DNA of 64,000 nt from Bacillota bacterium (GCA_023437365.1 JAEZGK010000011.1:62001-126000); one strand, 5' to 3'. Positions 7,496-17,007 are shown, counted from the stretch's first letter. The notes: generated by a model from the letters alone, not told the origin. Numbers and translations are program-made.

Positions 7496-7694
7496 ACTAT
7501 CTTCTCCCTTATCCTTTCATTACTTCTATCAACGTATAGAATACCCGGTTATGAATTATAAAGCATTATCAGCCTTTCCGATCCGGCTTATTCATACTCT
7601 TATTATATCAGTATCTGTCCCCATATCAATTTACTTTTTAAATTCCGAAAGAAATGCATCTATAATCAGAGATAAGCGAATCGGCTTCACCGTG

Positions 7695-7735
7695 AGAAAA
7701 AGCCTGTATGGTTTCCCATACAGGCCTTTTTTATA
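7695..7735. terminator. Terminator of the sugar ABC operon
   Basis: AGCCTGTATGG (7701-7711) pairs with CCATACAGGCC (7716-7726), with A-runs before and T-runs after, so it can work in both directions. It lies just beyond the solute-binding protein stop at 7749. Confidence 0.8.
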
Positions 7736-7748
7736 TTATTAATATTGC

Positions 7749-9395
7749 TTAGGGCTCCATATATTTAGCAGCACGCTCATCAATAACTGCCTGAGCTCCT
7801 GATGCACGCCAATCAGTTTCCTGCTCTGCCCAAACCTTATCAAAGTCTTCAGGCTTACAGGTAATGGTTTCTGCCATAAAGGTCTTACCCTTTTCATCGA
7901 GTGTCTGGGTTACAGGTCCTGCTGCACTTAAGGTAACCGGTACAACAAGCTGAGGGATACCATTATTCATCGCATTGCTATAAGCATCCAATACAAGCTG
8001 AGTATCTACTGAATAGGATAAAGCAATCGCATCTGCGTTCTTCTGATCATCTCCAAGATCAAGACCATTGATCATGAAGGTATAGTCGATATTCATAGCA
8101 GAGTTCATGATCTTTTCGCCTGTAGCTGTGATAACCTTCGGAATACCATTAACAAGTTCATGAGTAACGCCTTCATCACCGATCTGTAAGTAGTTACGGT
8201 TCTCGAACTTAGATAACCAGTTGATGTAACGGATCGCACCATCTACATTCTTACTGGAAGCAGGAATGAAGAAATTCAGACCTGCAGGATCATATAAGGT
8301 CTTGCTGGTTTTGCCGTTAGCATCTGTAAAGCAGTCGATGGATACGAGTTCAGCATCCGGTACATTAACCTTTAAGTCACGTAACAGACCGGGGCTCTCA
8401 CGATAAGGCTGATCCCAGTTGTGAATAAATGCACCAACCACACCACTCTTAACCAAATCATCATGTGTAATGTCATCTGCATATAACATGAACTGGGTAT
8501 CGATTAAGCCTTCATTGAACATCTTATTCATAAACTTAACGCCATCTTTATAACCGGGAAGAAGGAACTGACGGTCAATTACTGTATTAACCCATTTGTC
8601 CTTAGCGCTTAAGTTAGGATCCACAAAGGACTCCAACAGTGCGCCTGCACGCCAACGAACGTCACTTGTCATAGCGAAAGGAATGATCTTATCCTTACCA
8701 ACGTTGCCCGGATCCTTCTCCTTAAATGCAACTAATGCATTATAGAACTCCTCGGTTGTCTTAGGTAAAGGTAAGCCTAACTTATCTAACCAGTCCTTAC
8801 GAATAAAGGTACCAAGTCTTGCAAGGTTCATACGACGAGCCGGTATAGCAAAAATCTGTCCGGTCTCCATAATCTTATTACGCTCAATCAGACGACGACC
8901 TTCTAATGCAGTATCTTCACCAAGAAAAGCGTCTAACTCATTTAACTGACCTATATAAGGAGTAAGGTCAACCAAACCGCCCAAATCACGATACTGAGCA
9001 ACTAAGTCAGTACTGTAGGTCATACATACATCTGGAGCTGTACCAGCAGCCATAAGGTTATTCAACTGTGCGATCTCTTCCCAACGAGATACTTTAACAA
9101 ATTTAACACCAAGATTTAATTCCTTTAAAGCCTTATCCTGAATCCACTTGCTATAGTAGTTGTCAGCAGCGTCTGTCTTACCTGCATCAGTACCACGGTC
9201 AAAAATCTCAACTGTAATCTCGCTGTATTCAGGTAATGCGGGTGCCTCGGTAGCTGCAGGCGCTTCTGTAGCAGCCGGTGCGCTTGTAGGCTCTGCGCTA
9301 GGTGTATCTGTCGGTGTTGTTTCTTTCTTACATCCCCCAAGAATGCTTACAAGCATTACGCACACAAGCATCAATGAGAATACTCTTTTTTTCAT
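7749..9395 (-). CDS. Sugar ABC transporter substrate-binding lipoprotein (LplA-like)
   Basis: 548-residue extracellular solute-binding protein. Signal peptide and lipobox ILGGC place the lipidated Cys at residue 22, followed by a Thr/Ala/Pro/Glu-rich linker to about residue 55. The large bilobal body fits the LplA family, which captures oligosaccharides and feeds LplB/LplC permeases. It is last in an operon behind the two permeases (9493 and 10381). As usual for this family no ATPase gene is present; a shared MsmX-type ATPase is expected elsewhere. Neighbouring uxuA and araC suggest a uronate-containing ligand. Confidence 0.9.
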   Translation of the reverse strand: MKKRVFSLMLVCVMLVSILGGCKKETTPTDTPSAEPTSAPAATEAPAATEAPALPEYSEITVEIFDRGTDAGKTDAADNYYSKWIQDKALKELNLGVKFVKVSRWEEIAQLNNLMAAGTAPDVCMTYSTDLVAQYRDLGGLVDLTPYIGQLNELDAFLGEDTALEGRRLIERNKIMETGQIFAIPARRMNLARLGTFIRKDWLDKLGLPLPKTTEEFYNALVAFKEKDPGNVGKDKIIPFAMTSDVRWRAGALLESFVDPNLSAKDKWVNTVIDRQFLLPGYKDGVKFMNKMFNEGLIDTQFMLYADDITHDDLVKSGVVGAFIHNWDQPYRESPGLLRDLKVNVPDAELVSIDCFTDANGKTSKTLYDPAGLNFFIPASSKNVDGAIRYINWLSKFENRNYLQIGDEGVTHELVNGIPKVITATGEKIMNSAMNIDYTFMINGLDLGDDQKNADAIALSYSVDTQLVLDAYSNAMNNGIPQLVVPVTLSAAGPVTQTLDEKGKTFMAETITCKPEDFDKVWAEQETDWRASGAQAVIDERAAKYMEP

Positions 9396-9492
9396 CTCTT
9401 CTTCCTCCTATAAATTATTTATAAATAACAACGTTTTCTATTTAACGCTGTATTTATCTTGATTAAATGAAACAAGAATGATAACAAAATCA

Positions 9493-10362
9493 TTACTCTT
9501 TAACAGCTCCAAGTGTGGCACCAGCTATGAAATAACGCTGAAGGAATGGATATACAATAACAATTGGAATTGTCGCAACCAAAACAGAAGCTGCTTTTAA
9601 ACCTTCACTTGCCTGAGGAGATGAAAAGCCCTCCTGTATCGCAACATCAATTGAGTTAATGTTATTGATCAGATTATATAGCTTCAACTGGATTGGATGC
9701 CACTTCGGGTTAGTTACATACATCAACGCATCAGAGAAACCATTCCAACGGCCTACAGCATAGAAAAGAGTTAAGGTTGCCAATACCGGCTTTGACAGCG
9801 GTAGATATATTTTCCGAAGGATCATGATCGGACCGGCACCGTCAAGCTGTGCTGATTCACGAAGGCTGTCCGGAATACCGAATAAGAAGCTTCTTAAAAT
9901 TATCATGTTGAATATGGACAAGCAACCAGGAACCACTAAAACAATCGGTTTATCGATCCAGCCCAGTTGCTTCATTAGTAGGTAATTCGGTATGGTACCT
10001 GCGCTAAAATACATGGTCAGTAGCATGATCCCATTTAAAAAGCGTTTTCCCTTTAAAGCATCAAAAATCAATGGGTAGGAGCACATAATAGTCATAAATA
10101 ATGAAACTACAGTACAAATCAAAGTAAGTACCGCTGTCCACCACAAGGACCTAAGAAATGCCGCATCATGTAATATGTAATAATATGAGTCCAGGTTAAA
10201 TTCCACCGGGAAAAATGACACTCGATTATTTATTAAAGCCTGTGTGGAACTCAAGGAACGTGCCGCAATATTAATCAAAGGCAATACGCATATTAAAATA
10301 AAAATGATACTGATGATAACGATGATAATATCGCCGGCTTTACTTCTATTAGATTTAACCAT
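9493..10362 (-). CDS. Carbohydrate ABC transporter permease (LplC/YtcP type)
   Basis: 289-residue inner-membrane permease with about six transmembrane helices (first at ~11-33). The EAA loop that docks on the ATPase is ESAQLDGAGPIMILRKIYLP (169-188). It is the MalG-like partner of the permease at 10381, 18 bases behind it, and precedes the binding-protein gene by 97 bases. It imports the oligosaccharide delivered by the lipoprotein at 7749; the exact sugar is inferred only from context. Confidence 0.92.
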   Translation of the reverse strand: MVKSNRSKAGDIIIVIISIIFILICVLPLINIAARSLSSTQALINNRVSFFPVEFNLDSYYYILHDAAFLRSLWWTAVLTLICTVVSLFMTIMCSYPLIFDALKGKRFLNGIMLLTMYFSAGTIPNYLLMKQLGWIDKPIVLVVPGCLSIFNMIILRSFLFGIPDSLRESAQLDGAGPIMILRKIYLPLSKPVLATLTLFYAVGRWNGFSDALMYVTNPKWHPIQLKLYNLINNINSIDVAIQEGFSSPQASEGLKAASVLVATIPIVIVYPFLQRYFIAGATLGAVKE

Positions 10363-10380
10363 TTTATCTTCTCCCCCCTC

Positions 10381-11310
10381 TTACCAAACACCGCGTTCGC
10401 CGAACTTCTTGGCGATGGAATTAGCGAGTAACAGGAAGAAAACACATACTACCGATTGGAACAGACCCACCGCAGCGGTTAGTGAGAATTGGAAGCCTCG
10501 GATACCTACTCTGAATACATAGGTACTAAGTACATCACCGACACTCATAACCAAAGGGTTATACATTGCGTACGGACGGTCGAACTCACTTCCCAGAAGA
10601 CGTCCCATGCTCATGATCAAAAGAACAACAATGGTAGATCTGATACCCGGTAAAGTAATATGCCAAATCTTTTTAAGGCGATTGGCTCCATCCACTTCAG
10701 CAGCTTCATATAACTCGCTGTTAATTGCGGTGATAGCCGCAAGATAGATAATCGTGTTCCAGCCCATCTCCTTCCAGATACCGGCACCAATATAAGTAGC
10801 TATATAAAGGATCTTATCTGTCAGGAAATCAATCGGTCCAATTCCGATATTACCAAGCATGATATTAACAACACCTGAGCGTGGAGCAAGCAGCTGCTTG
10901 GCAATACCACTTATGATAATCCAGGAAAGGAAGTGAGGCAGATACAGTACCGTCTGCGTGACCTTTTTAAAACGTTTGAAAGCAATTTCGTTCAGTAAAA
11001 TCGCCAAGATAATCGGAACCGGAAAACCAAGTATCAAATCCAAGGAATTCAATACTAAGGTATTACGTAATGCCTGCCAAAAATCTTTGGACTGAAATGC
11101 GGTTTTAAACCACTTATATAACGGATCCGCCCAGGGTGATTCCCAAACTCCCGCAAACATATTATAATCCTTAAATGCCATCGTGACATTTGTTAACGGT
11201 AGGTACTTGAAAATAATGACATATGCTATAGGCAGTGACATCATGAGATAAAGTGACCATGTCTTTTTTATGTATAATCCGAATTTATGCTTCGTACTCT
11301 TCTGCTCCAT
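10381..11310 (-). CDS. Sugar ABC transporter permease (LplB/YteP type)
   Basis: MalF-like permease of the importer; EAA loop EAAEVDGANRLKKIWHITLP at about residues 202-221 and six predicted membrane helices starting at ~20. An in-frame ATG at 11343 adds 11 charged residues but has no ribosome site. The ATG at 11310 has AGG close upstream and yields the usual length (309 residues), so I prefer it, with moderate certainty. First gene of the operon and divergent from the AraC regulator. Confidence 0.9.
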   Translation of the reverse strand: MEQKSTKHKFGLYIKKTWSLYLMMSLPIAYVIIFKYLPLTNVTMAFKDYNMFAGVWESPWADPLYKWFKTAFQSKDFWQALRNTLVLNSLDLILGFPVPIILAILLNEIAFKRFKKVTQTVLYLPHFLSWIIISGIAKQLLAPRSGVVNIMLGNIGIGPIDFLTDKILYIATYIGAGIWKEMGWNTIIYLAAITAINSELYEAAEVDGANRLKKIWHITLPGIRSTIVVLLIMSMGRLLGSEFDRPYAMYNPLVMSVGDVLSTYVFRVGIRGFQFSLTAAVGLFQSVVCVFFLLLANSIAKKFGERGVW

Positions 11311-11671
11311 ATAACCTAGATCCCTATCCTTTCTTAAATCCATGTTTACTCATGTCTCTGATGAAATCCATGCTGTCTGCAACCAGCCCGATTATACTTC
11401 AGCTCTATAAAGCCTTCCTATTCATTCATAAGTGACATATAGATCAATGAATAAACTAAAGTAAGCTCATTATATCTAATTGGTATACTAAAATACATGG
11501 GAAAACCATAGAAAATATATAAAAATCACGTATCATTTTATAAATACCAGTAATAATTCACAAGAAACCAGTTTTCATTAGGAAACTTGTTGTAAAAACT
11601 ATATATACAAAATTCCTTCAATTTGTTAAGATAAATATAGAACAAGCAGTATATACTAAGGGGGAATGGCG
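11311..11671. promoter_or_regulatory. Divergent control region between sugar importer and araC
   Basis: A 361-bp AT-rich region without a gene. Leftward -10-like TATAAT sequences end at 11391 and 11469, but neither has a recognisable -35, consistent with an activator-dependent promoter. The AraC regulator next door is the obvious candidate. I could not define its half-sites by eye. Confidence 0.4.
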
Positions 11672-12475
11672 TTGAACACCGAAATTATGGATAATCTCGT
11701 GGCAACCGTGGATTATTACAATCACAGAATCTCAAAACCAACATGGCATATTTCAGAAGACCTTATAGATTTTGTCGATATCTCCTATGTGGTCAGCGGG
11801 CAAGCTGAATATATAATCAATGCCAAAAGATATACCGTTACGGCGGGAGACTTGATCTGTATCCCGTCCGGAAGCAGACGGCAAGCTGTTACCAATCCGC
11901 ATTCGCTGGTTGAGCTGTATAGCATTAACGGGCAAATGCGAGATCTGAACGGTAATAATATTACGCTTCCGTTTCCGATTGTAAGCAGCATTGGATTACA
12001 TAAAGATATCACTGCCCTGTATACGGAATTAAATACTGTCTGGAAGCTCAGAGATCCAGGATATCTTATGAAGGCTCGTGCCATTTATCTCATGCTGCTG
12101 CAGAGATTTTTCCAATTGATTATCCTGAAAAGAGATACCAGTATGTTGGATATCCGGATTAAGAAAATACTTCACCATATCGCAAATCATTATAGCGAAC
12201 CGCTCACCGTTCAGAATATGGCTGCACTGGTTAACCTAAGCGATATGTATTTCGGAAATCTTTTCAAGAAGGAAACCGGAATGTCCTTCCGAAGCTTTTT
12301 GACTTCAATACGGATTAATCATGCCGAAGAAATGCTATACAGCGGTGAATATAAGGTCAGTGAAATAGCCGAAGCCTGTGGCTTCTCCGATGTTTTTTAT
12401 TTCAGTAGGCTTTTTAAGGAGAATCGAGGTTTTGCTCCTTCCCAGGCTATTCGTTCAAGAAAAGCAACCACTTAA
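11672..12475 (+). CDS. AraC family transcriptional regulator
   Basis: 267-residue regulator. The N-terminal ~150 residues form an AraC-type cupin sensor domain (GDLICIPSGSRRQAV). The C-terminal ~100 residues hold two helix-turn-helix motifs, MAALVNLSDMYFGNLFKKET and VSEIAEACGFSDVFYFSRLF. An ATG at 11666 sits only one base from AAGGGGG; TTG at 11672 has proper spacing to that ribosome site, so I start there. It is divergent from the sugar importer and convergent with uxuA, and probably activates the importer in response to a sugar. Confidence 0.9.
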   Translation: MNTEIMDNLVATVDYYNHRISKPTWHISEDLIDFVDISYVVSGQAEYIINAKRYTVTAGDLICIPSGSRRQAVTNPHSLVELYSINGQMRDLNGNNITLPFPIVSSIGLHKDITALYTELNTVWKLRDPGYLMKARAIYLMLLQRFFQLIILKRDTSMLDIRIKKILHHIANHYSEPLTVQNMAALVNLSDMYFGNLFKKETGMSFRSFLTSIRINHAEEMLYSGEYKVSEIAEACGFSDVFYFSRLFKENRGFAPSQAIRSRKATT

Positions 12476-12542
12476 TTAGCAAGAACGAATAGAACCTATA
12501 TTTGTTAACTTCAACTATAAAATATCATATTATTAATTGAAT

Positions 12543-12568
12543 GGGAAGAGGTGATTAGCCTCTTCCCA
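12543..12568. terminator. Bidirectional terminator between araC and uxuA
   Basis: GGGAAGAGG and CCTCTTCCC form a 9-bp stem with a 7-base loop between the convergent araC and uxuA genes. T-rich but interrupted tails lie on both sides. Confidence 0.6.
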
Positions 12569-12591
12569 CTTAATTATTTACTTATGATATT

Positions 12592-13665
12592 CTAAGCTTT
12601 TGACTTCTTGATTGCTTCCTCCAGACCTTGCAGATAAACCGCACCCAGCGCCCGATCATAAAGGCCATAGCCGGGACGTGATTGCTCTCCCCAGATATTT
12701 CTTCCGTGATCAGGTCGGATTAATCCGTCAAAGCCACCGTCAATCAATGCTTTCATGATTTCATACATATCGAAAGAGCCGCATTCTGACAAATGCGCAC
12801 TTTCATGGAACAATCTGTCTCCTGTAAATTTCAAATTTCTTACATGAGCAAAATGTATTCTTTCGACAATCCTCGGGTTACGAATGATAGTTGGAAGATG
12901 ATTCGAAATACTGCTTCCAAGGGATCCCGTACATAATGCAAAACCATTATAAATACTTGTGTTCATATCCGCAATTTTAAGCATGTCCTCTTCACAGGTT
13001 ACAATTCTAGGTAAACCGAATACGTTCCAAGCGGGATCATCCGGATGCACAGCCATCTTTATATGATACTTCTCACAGGTCGGCATAATGGCATCCAGGA
13101 AATATTTAAAGTTTTCTCTGAGTCTTTCCGCCGTCATTCCTTTGTATTTATGAAATAAATCTGTTATTTCAGCCTTACGGTTCAGTTCCCAGCCAGGCAT
13201 AATATATCCGTTGCTGTTCTCTTCAATACGGGCAAACATTTTTTCCGGTGTCATACCTATGATTTCACTGTCATCGTAAGCCATTGAATTGGAGCCATCC
13301 TCCAACATATATGTAAGGTCTGTTCTCATCCAATCAAAGATTGGCATGAAATTATAGCAAACCATATGAATATCTGCTTTACCTACAGCTTCTAAAGATT
13401 TGATATAATTCTCAATATATTGTTCTCTGGAAGGCACACCAAGCTTGATATCCTCGTGAACATTTATGCTTTCAATTCCCAGAAGCTTAAGTCCTACTGC
13501 TTCAATGAGTGCTTTTCTCTCCATAATCTGTTCATAGCTCCAAGCTTCTCCTACGGGAATTTCGTGCAAAGCGGTTATTACTCCTCTAACGCCCGGTATC
13601 TGGCGTATCTCTTCTAAAGTTACGCTATCCTGTTCGGGGCCAAACCAACGTAATGTCATTTTCAT
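12592..13665 (-). CDS. uxuA: Mannonate dehydratase
   Basis: 357-residue TIM-barrel enzyme converting D-mannonate to 2-keto-3-deoxygluconate in glucuronate breakdown. Recognised by the N-terminus MKMTLRWFGPEQDSVTLEEI and the metal/active-site segments MAVHPDDP, GFALCTGSLG, IHFAHVRNLK and IRPDHGRNIWGE, which supply the conserved His, Cys, His and Asp ligands. Length fits the family (~350-395). A strong AAGGAGGAACTCC site precedes the ATG. uxaC/uxuB/kdgK are not nearby, so the pathway is split. With the importer and AraC it suggests use of glucuronate-bearing plant oligosaccharides. Confidence 0.96.
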   Translation of the reverse strand: MKMTLRWFGPEQDSVTLEEIRQIPGVRGVITALHEIPVGEAWSYEQIMERKALIEAVGLKLLGIESINVHEDIKLGVPSREQYIENYIKSLEAVGKADIHMVCYNFMPIFDWMRTDLTYMLEDGSNSMAYDDSEIIGMTPEKMFARIEENSNGYIMPGWELNRKAEITDLFHKYKGMTAERLRENFKYFLDAIMPTCEKYHIKMAVHPDDPAWNVFGLPRIVTCEEDMLKIADMNTSIYNGFALCTGSLGSSISNHLPTIIRNPRIVERIHFAHVRNLKFTGDRLFHESAHLSECGSFDMYEIMKALIDGGFDGLIRPDHGRNIWGEQSRPGYGLYDRALGAVYLQGLEEAIKKSKA

Positions 13666-13825
13666 TGAACGGAGTTCCTCCTTCTATAATTCAGCAGTCA
13701 TAAAACTGTCTAAATAATGTTGCAGCAAAATCTAGACAGAATATGACTGCTTACTATTATATAGAACAACCTGGTATATTACCATGGAAGAATTAATTGA
13801 ATTTTGTAAAAATTACTGATTCTCT

Positions 13826-14284
13826 CTATTTTTCTTGAGTGCTTTTCCGTTCGTTCAAAATGATACGATCCAGTACTGCTTTATAAACCAATATAATCTG
13901 CGCATCAATATAGCAGAATTTATTCGCAATGAATTCGTAGGCCTTGTAGATAAAACAGCTACTCATTAGAATTAAAGCAACAAAAACAATCTCTGGCTGA
14001 GGCACCTTAGCAATCACGAAGATTGCTGCCGTTAGATAGAAAATAAATGCAAAGAAGAAATTTTTGCTGATCCGGAATGCCAGTACCATAGTATCATTCA
14101 ACCGAGTATGCATTTTTGTTATAGATTTCATGTCCCGATATTTTAATTTTTCATACATATCATTATAAATCGTCTGACTGTCACTGGCTTTACTCTCCAG
14201 ATTCTTTTTGACAAAGGAAAAATAGCGGTGATAGTTCGCCTCACCTAACTCTTTGCTGATTAATTTTTTAAAAACATTTGACAT
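13826..14284 (-). CDS. Small membrane protein of unknown function
   Basis: 152-residue protein from ATG 14284-14282, which follows AGGTGGTATT; the upstream in-frame ATG at 14365 adds 27 residues but no ribosome site. Two hydrophobic segments (about 70-90 and 93-112) form a hairpin in the membrane, flanked by charged, partly helical ends. I do not recognise the family. It is monocistronic, behind uxuA and ahead of the receiver-Hpt gene, with 160 bp to uxuA that hold no other gene. Confidence 0.6.
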   Translation of the reverse strand: MSNVFKKLISKELGEANYHRYFSFVKKNLESKASDSQTIYNDMYEKLKYRDMKSITKMHTRLNDTMVLAFRISKNFFFAFIFYLTAAIFVIAKVPQPEIVFVALILMSSCFIYKAYEFIANKFCYIDAQIILVYKAVLDRIILNERKSTQEK

Positions 14285-14684
14285 AATACCACCTACTCTC
14301 AATCTACAATCAGGGTTTTTCCTTTTGATTTTTATATCATATCCATATTTAAAAGTCCAGTCCAATTTATTACATTTTCTTATGTGAACTCCCGTATTAT
14401 AAGTATCAAATTCTTATAATACTATTATTCGCTACGGACACAAAATAAAACTCTGCAAATGCTGACACCTTTTCCTAAATGTATCTATACTATAGATCGG
14501 CTGCAAAATCGATTTATTATCTTATAATTCTATTTTTCAAAATTTCGCGAATTATTAACAGAATGTTCATAATATATCCATACAAAAATCATATATGTCT
14601 TTTATAATCAAAAGTAAGTTAAGAGATTAACTATAAGAGAACCACCAATTAAATAATGCTTACAAGATAATTTTTTTCATAAAA
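14285..14684. other. Intergenic region without a recognised gene
   Basis: 400 bp of AT-rich sequence between the small membrane protein and the hairpins at 14685-14790. No frame with a ribosome site and no RNA gene recognised. Confidence 0.5.
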
Positions 14685-14728
14685 TAAGCCCGGCAGCTAC
14701 CCTCCCCCCTCTACCGGGCTTCTCCTCT
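14685..14728. terminator. Terminator-like hairpin with C-rich (G-rich on minus) loop
   Basis: AAGCCCGG and CCGGGCTT arms enclose a loop containing CCCTCCCCCCTC on the plus strand. T-rich bases follow on either strand. It is the likely terminator of the receiver-Hpt gene (stop at 14790), or part of a plus-strand small RNA with the hairpin at 14762. Confidence 0.5.
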
Positions 14729-14761
14729 TTATCAGCCTATATATTATAACGCAGTCCTGTC

Positions 14762-14790
14762 AGGAAAAGCTTCAGCTTTTCTTTTTTTAT
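14762..14790 (+). terminator. Rho-independent terminator reading rightward
   Basis: GAAAAGC-TTCA-GCTTTTC followed by TTTTTTT. The U-run is on the plus strand, although no plus-strand protein gene ends here, so it may end a non-coding transcript. It overlaps the 3' end of the minus-strand receiver-Hpt gene. Confidence 0.5.
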
Positions 14791-15890
14791 TATTTAACAT
14801 CTCCCGAAGTATCATTTTTATCCATTCGATTCATCAATTCAATCATCCTCTTCAGAACATTTTCATATTTATAATCCTTAATCTCAGCAACAGCCTGCTC
14901 TAGCTCATATTGATATAATGGGTGTTCCTGTCTGAGTAGTCTTTCCAGTTCATTCAGAATCGCCACATAATCAAATCTTTTGATATAGTATATGGTGTTA
15001 CTGATGCTTTGTTCATATTCCTCTTTTGTCATAGAAATAAATGTATTCTTACTTTTCCTTGTGATTTCCTTTGCTTTCGATTTATATTTCTTCAATACAG
15101 AATCGATTCGTTCATAAAAATCGTTCACCCGTTGTACAAAGCTAGTATAATTGAGTTCGAATGCAGTTTGATCCTGCATCAAAATCGTTAGTTCAAACTC
15201 CTTTGACAATTCCGCCAAGGCAAGTGCACCGAGATTGGCAAATACATTCTTAATGTTATGTACACCAATTCTGACATCATATAGTCTGTTCCAGCTTTTG
15301 CCGTCCTTCACCAACTTCATGCAGGTCTGTATATCTTTTAAGGAAACTGCCAAAATATCAATATAATGCTTGGAATCTCCTAACGCATACTTCAGACCGA
15401 TTTCATATTGAATTTCTTCGATTTCTCCGACTAGAGAGCGAATCAGCTCATCTGCTTCATCACTCTTTGGGGCGGCAGGAGGCAGCGCTGAAGTCTCAAT
15501 GGTCAGCTGCGGGCACCACATCTGAAGGATCTTGCCAAGCTCAGTCAATCCCAAAGGCTTTGTATATACATCATTTGCTCCCACGTACTGATAGAGGCAT
15601 CTTATTTCATCTGAAAGACTGGAAGTCAATGCAATAATGATACTTTTTTTATTGTTTTTCAATTCCCGGATGGCTTTCGTAATCTGTAGACCATCCATAC
15701 TTGGCATGATGTGGTCTACAAAAATCAGGTCAAACTCAGCATTACTCAGCTTCTTCATTGCGTCCATGCCACTGTATGCCTGATCGACGTCAATAAGAAA
15801 CAGCTTCAGCATATTCGCAAGGATAATAGTATTTACTTCATTGTCATCGATAATCAATGCTCTGCAAGTATATAATTTTCCGTTCTCCAT
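14790..15890 (-). CDS. Response-regulator receiver protein with C-terminal Hpt domain
   Basis: 366-residue phosphorelay protein from ATG 15890, which follows TTGGAGACAAT (an ATG at 15977 has no site). The receiver domain covers about 8-125, with acidic pair DD near 15-16, phospho-acceptor Asp59 (FVDHIMPSMDG) and the KP motif at ~111. After a Pro/Ala linker a helical Hpt-like domain carries His211 in GVHNIKNVFANLG, close to the H-x2-K-G core but with Asn in place of Gly. The last ~100 residues are helical and unassigned. No kinase gene is adjacent, so it is an orphan phosphotransfer protein. Confidence 0.8.
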   Translation of the reverse strand: MENGKLYTCRALIIDDNEVNTIILANMLKLFLIDVDQAYSGMDAMKKLSNAEFDLIFVDHIMPSMDGLQITKAIRELKNNKKSIIIALTSSLSDEIRCLYQYVGANDVYTKPLGLTELGKILQMWCPQLTIETSALPPAAPKSDEADELIRSLVGEIEEIQYEIGLKYALGDSKHYIDILAVSLKDIQTCMKLVKDGKSWNRLYDVRIGVHNIKNVFANLGALALAELSKEFELTILMQDQTAFELNYTSFVQRVNDFYERIDSVLKKYKSKAKEITRKSKNTFISMTKEEYEQSISNTIYYIKRFDYVAILNELERLLRQEHPLYQYELEQAVAEIKDYKYENVLKRMIELMNRMDKNDTSGDVK

Positions 15891-16115
15891 ATTGTCTCCA
15901 ATCAGATAAATATTGACCCTTCCAGAATTTTCCCTGACATAAAGTATTGTTACACAGTTATTTACAATAATCAACATAAATTTATAATATCCTCACCGTA
16001 CAGTCTTATTTCTACAGTATTATAAGAAAATAATTAAATTAAACCTTTTATATAGAATAATAATTTGTTATAATGTTCGTTAGAAATTTAGAATACACAC
16101 TCAGGAGGTAATCAA

Positions 16116-16745
16116 ATGTCAAGTGTAACTGTCATGGATCATCCGCTTATTCAACACAAATTGGGCATTATGAGACGTAAAACCACTTCTACCAAAGAAT
16201 TCAGAGATCTTGTATCTGAAGTTGCAATGTTAATCTGCTATGAAGCAACCCGAAAGCTTCCACTGGCTGATATAGAAATTGAGACCCCACTGGTCAAAAC
16301 TACAGCTAAGGAAATCGCTGGTAAAAAGCTTTGTATCGTTCCTATTTTGAGAGCAGGACTTCATATGGCTGACGGAATTCTTAATCTGATCCCAAATGCT
16401 AAAGTTGGCCATATCGGATTATATCGAAATGAAAGCACTCTGGAACCGGTAGAATATTTCTGCAAGCTTCCTTCCGATGCCGCTGATCGTGAAATCTTTG
16501 TTGTGGACCCGATGTTAGCTACGGGGGGCTCCGCTGTAGCTGCTATCGACATGCTTAAAAAGCGCGGCATTACTAAGATTCATTTCCTGTGTTTGATTGC
16601 AGCTCCCGAAGGTGTAGAACGCCTTACCAAAGTACATCCCGATGTAGATGTATATATTGGCAACTTAGACGAAAAATTGAATGAACATGGTTATATCCTT
16701 CCCGGTCTCGGTGATGCCGGTGACAGGATTTACGGAACAAAATAA
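16116..16745 (+). CDS. upp: Uracil phosphoribosyltransferase
   Basis: 209-residue cytoplasmic salvage enzyme making UMP from uracil and PRPP. The PRPP loop VVDPMLATGGSAVAAI and the uracil-binding C-terminal region YILPGLGDAGDRIYG are intact, and the length is exactly that of bacterial Upp. Ribosome site AGGAGGTAATCAA precedes the ATG. Single gene with its own terminator at 16754; a -10-like TATAAT lies near 16070. Confidence 0.98.
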   Translation: MSSVTVMDHPLIQHKLGIMRRKTTSTKEFRDLVSEVAMLICYEATRKLPLADIEIETPLVKTTAKEIAGKKLCIVPILRAGLHMADGILNLIPNAKVGHIGLYRNESTLEPVEYFCKLPSDAADREIFVVDPMLATGGSAVAAIDMLKKRGITKIHFLCLIAAPEGVERLTKVHPDVDVYIGNLDEKLNEHGYILPGLGDAGDRIYGTK

Positions 16746-16753
16746 ATACACAA

Positions 16754-16784
16754 AAATGACTGTCCGAACGGACAGTCATTTTGA
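16754..16784 (+). terminator. Terminator of upp
   Basis: AAAATGACTGTCC pairs with GGACAGTCATTTT around a GAAC loop, eight bases behind the upp stop. Confidence 0.9.
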
Positions 16785-16808
16785 TTCGTGCATAACAGTC
16801 AAACCTAA

Positions 16809-17007
16809 TTAACGTGTCTAAACTACCTTCAGTACTTTCAAATATATAATACTGCTATTATAAGCGAGCTTGCATAGCGTTCAGGTAATGATTTAAGGGT
16901 CAATTGATTAAAGTGTCAAAACTTCCTTCGATACTTTCCAAATATAAAATACTGCTATCAAAAGCAAGCTTGCGCAGCGTTCAGGTAATGATTTAAGGGT
17001 CAATTGA
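16809..17007. repeat. Two tandem truncated copies of the palindromic element
   Basis: Units begin at 16809 and 16908 and run about 99-100 bp each. Each holds the left terminal repeat (TTAAAGTGTCAAAA or a variant) and the left half of the element, then a shared 29-base tail (GTTCAGGTAATGATTTAAGG...) that replaces the right half. They lead directly into the full element at 17008. The copies differ by scattered substitutions, so the duplication is not recent. Confidence 0.75.
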
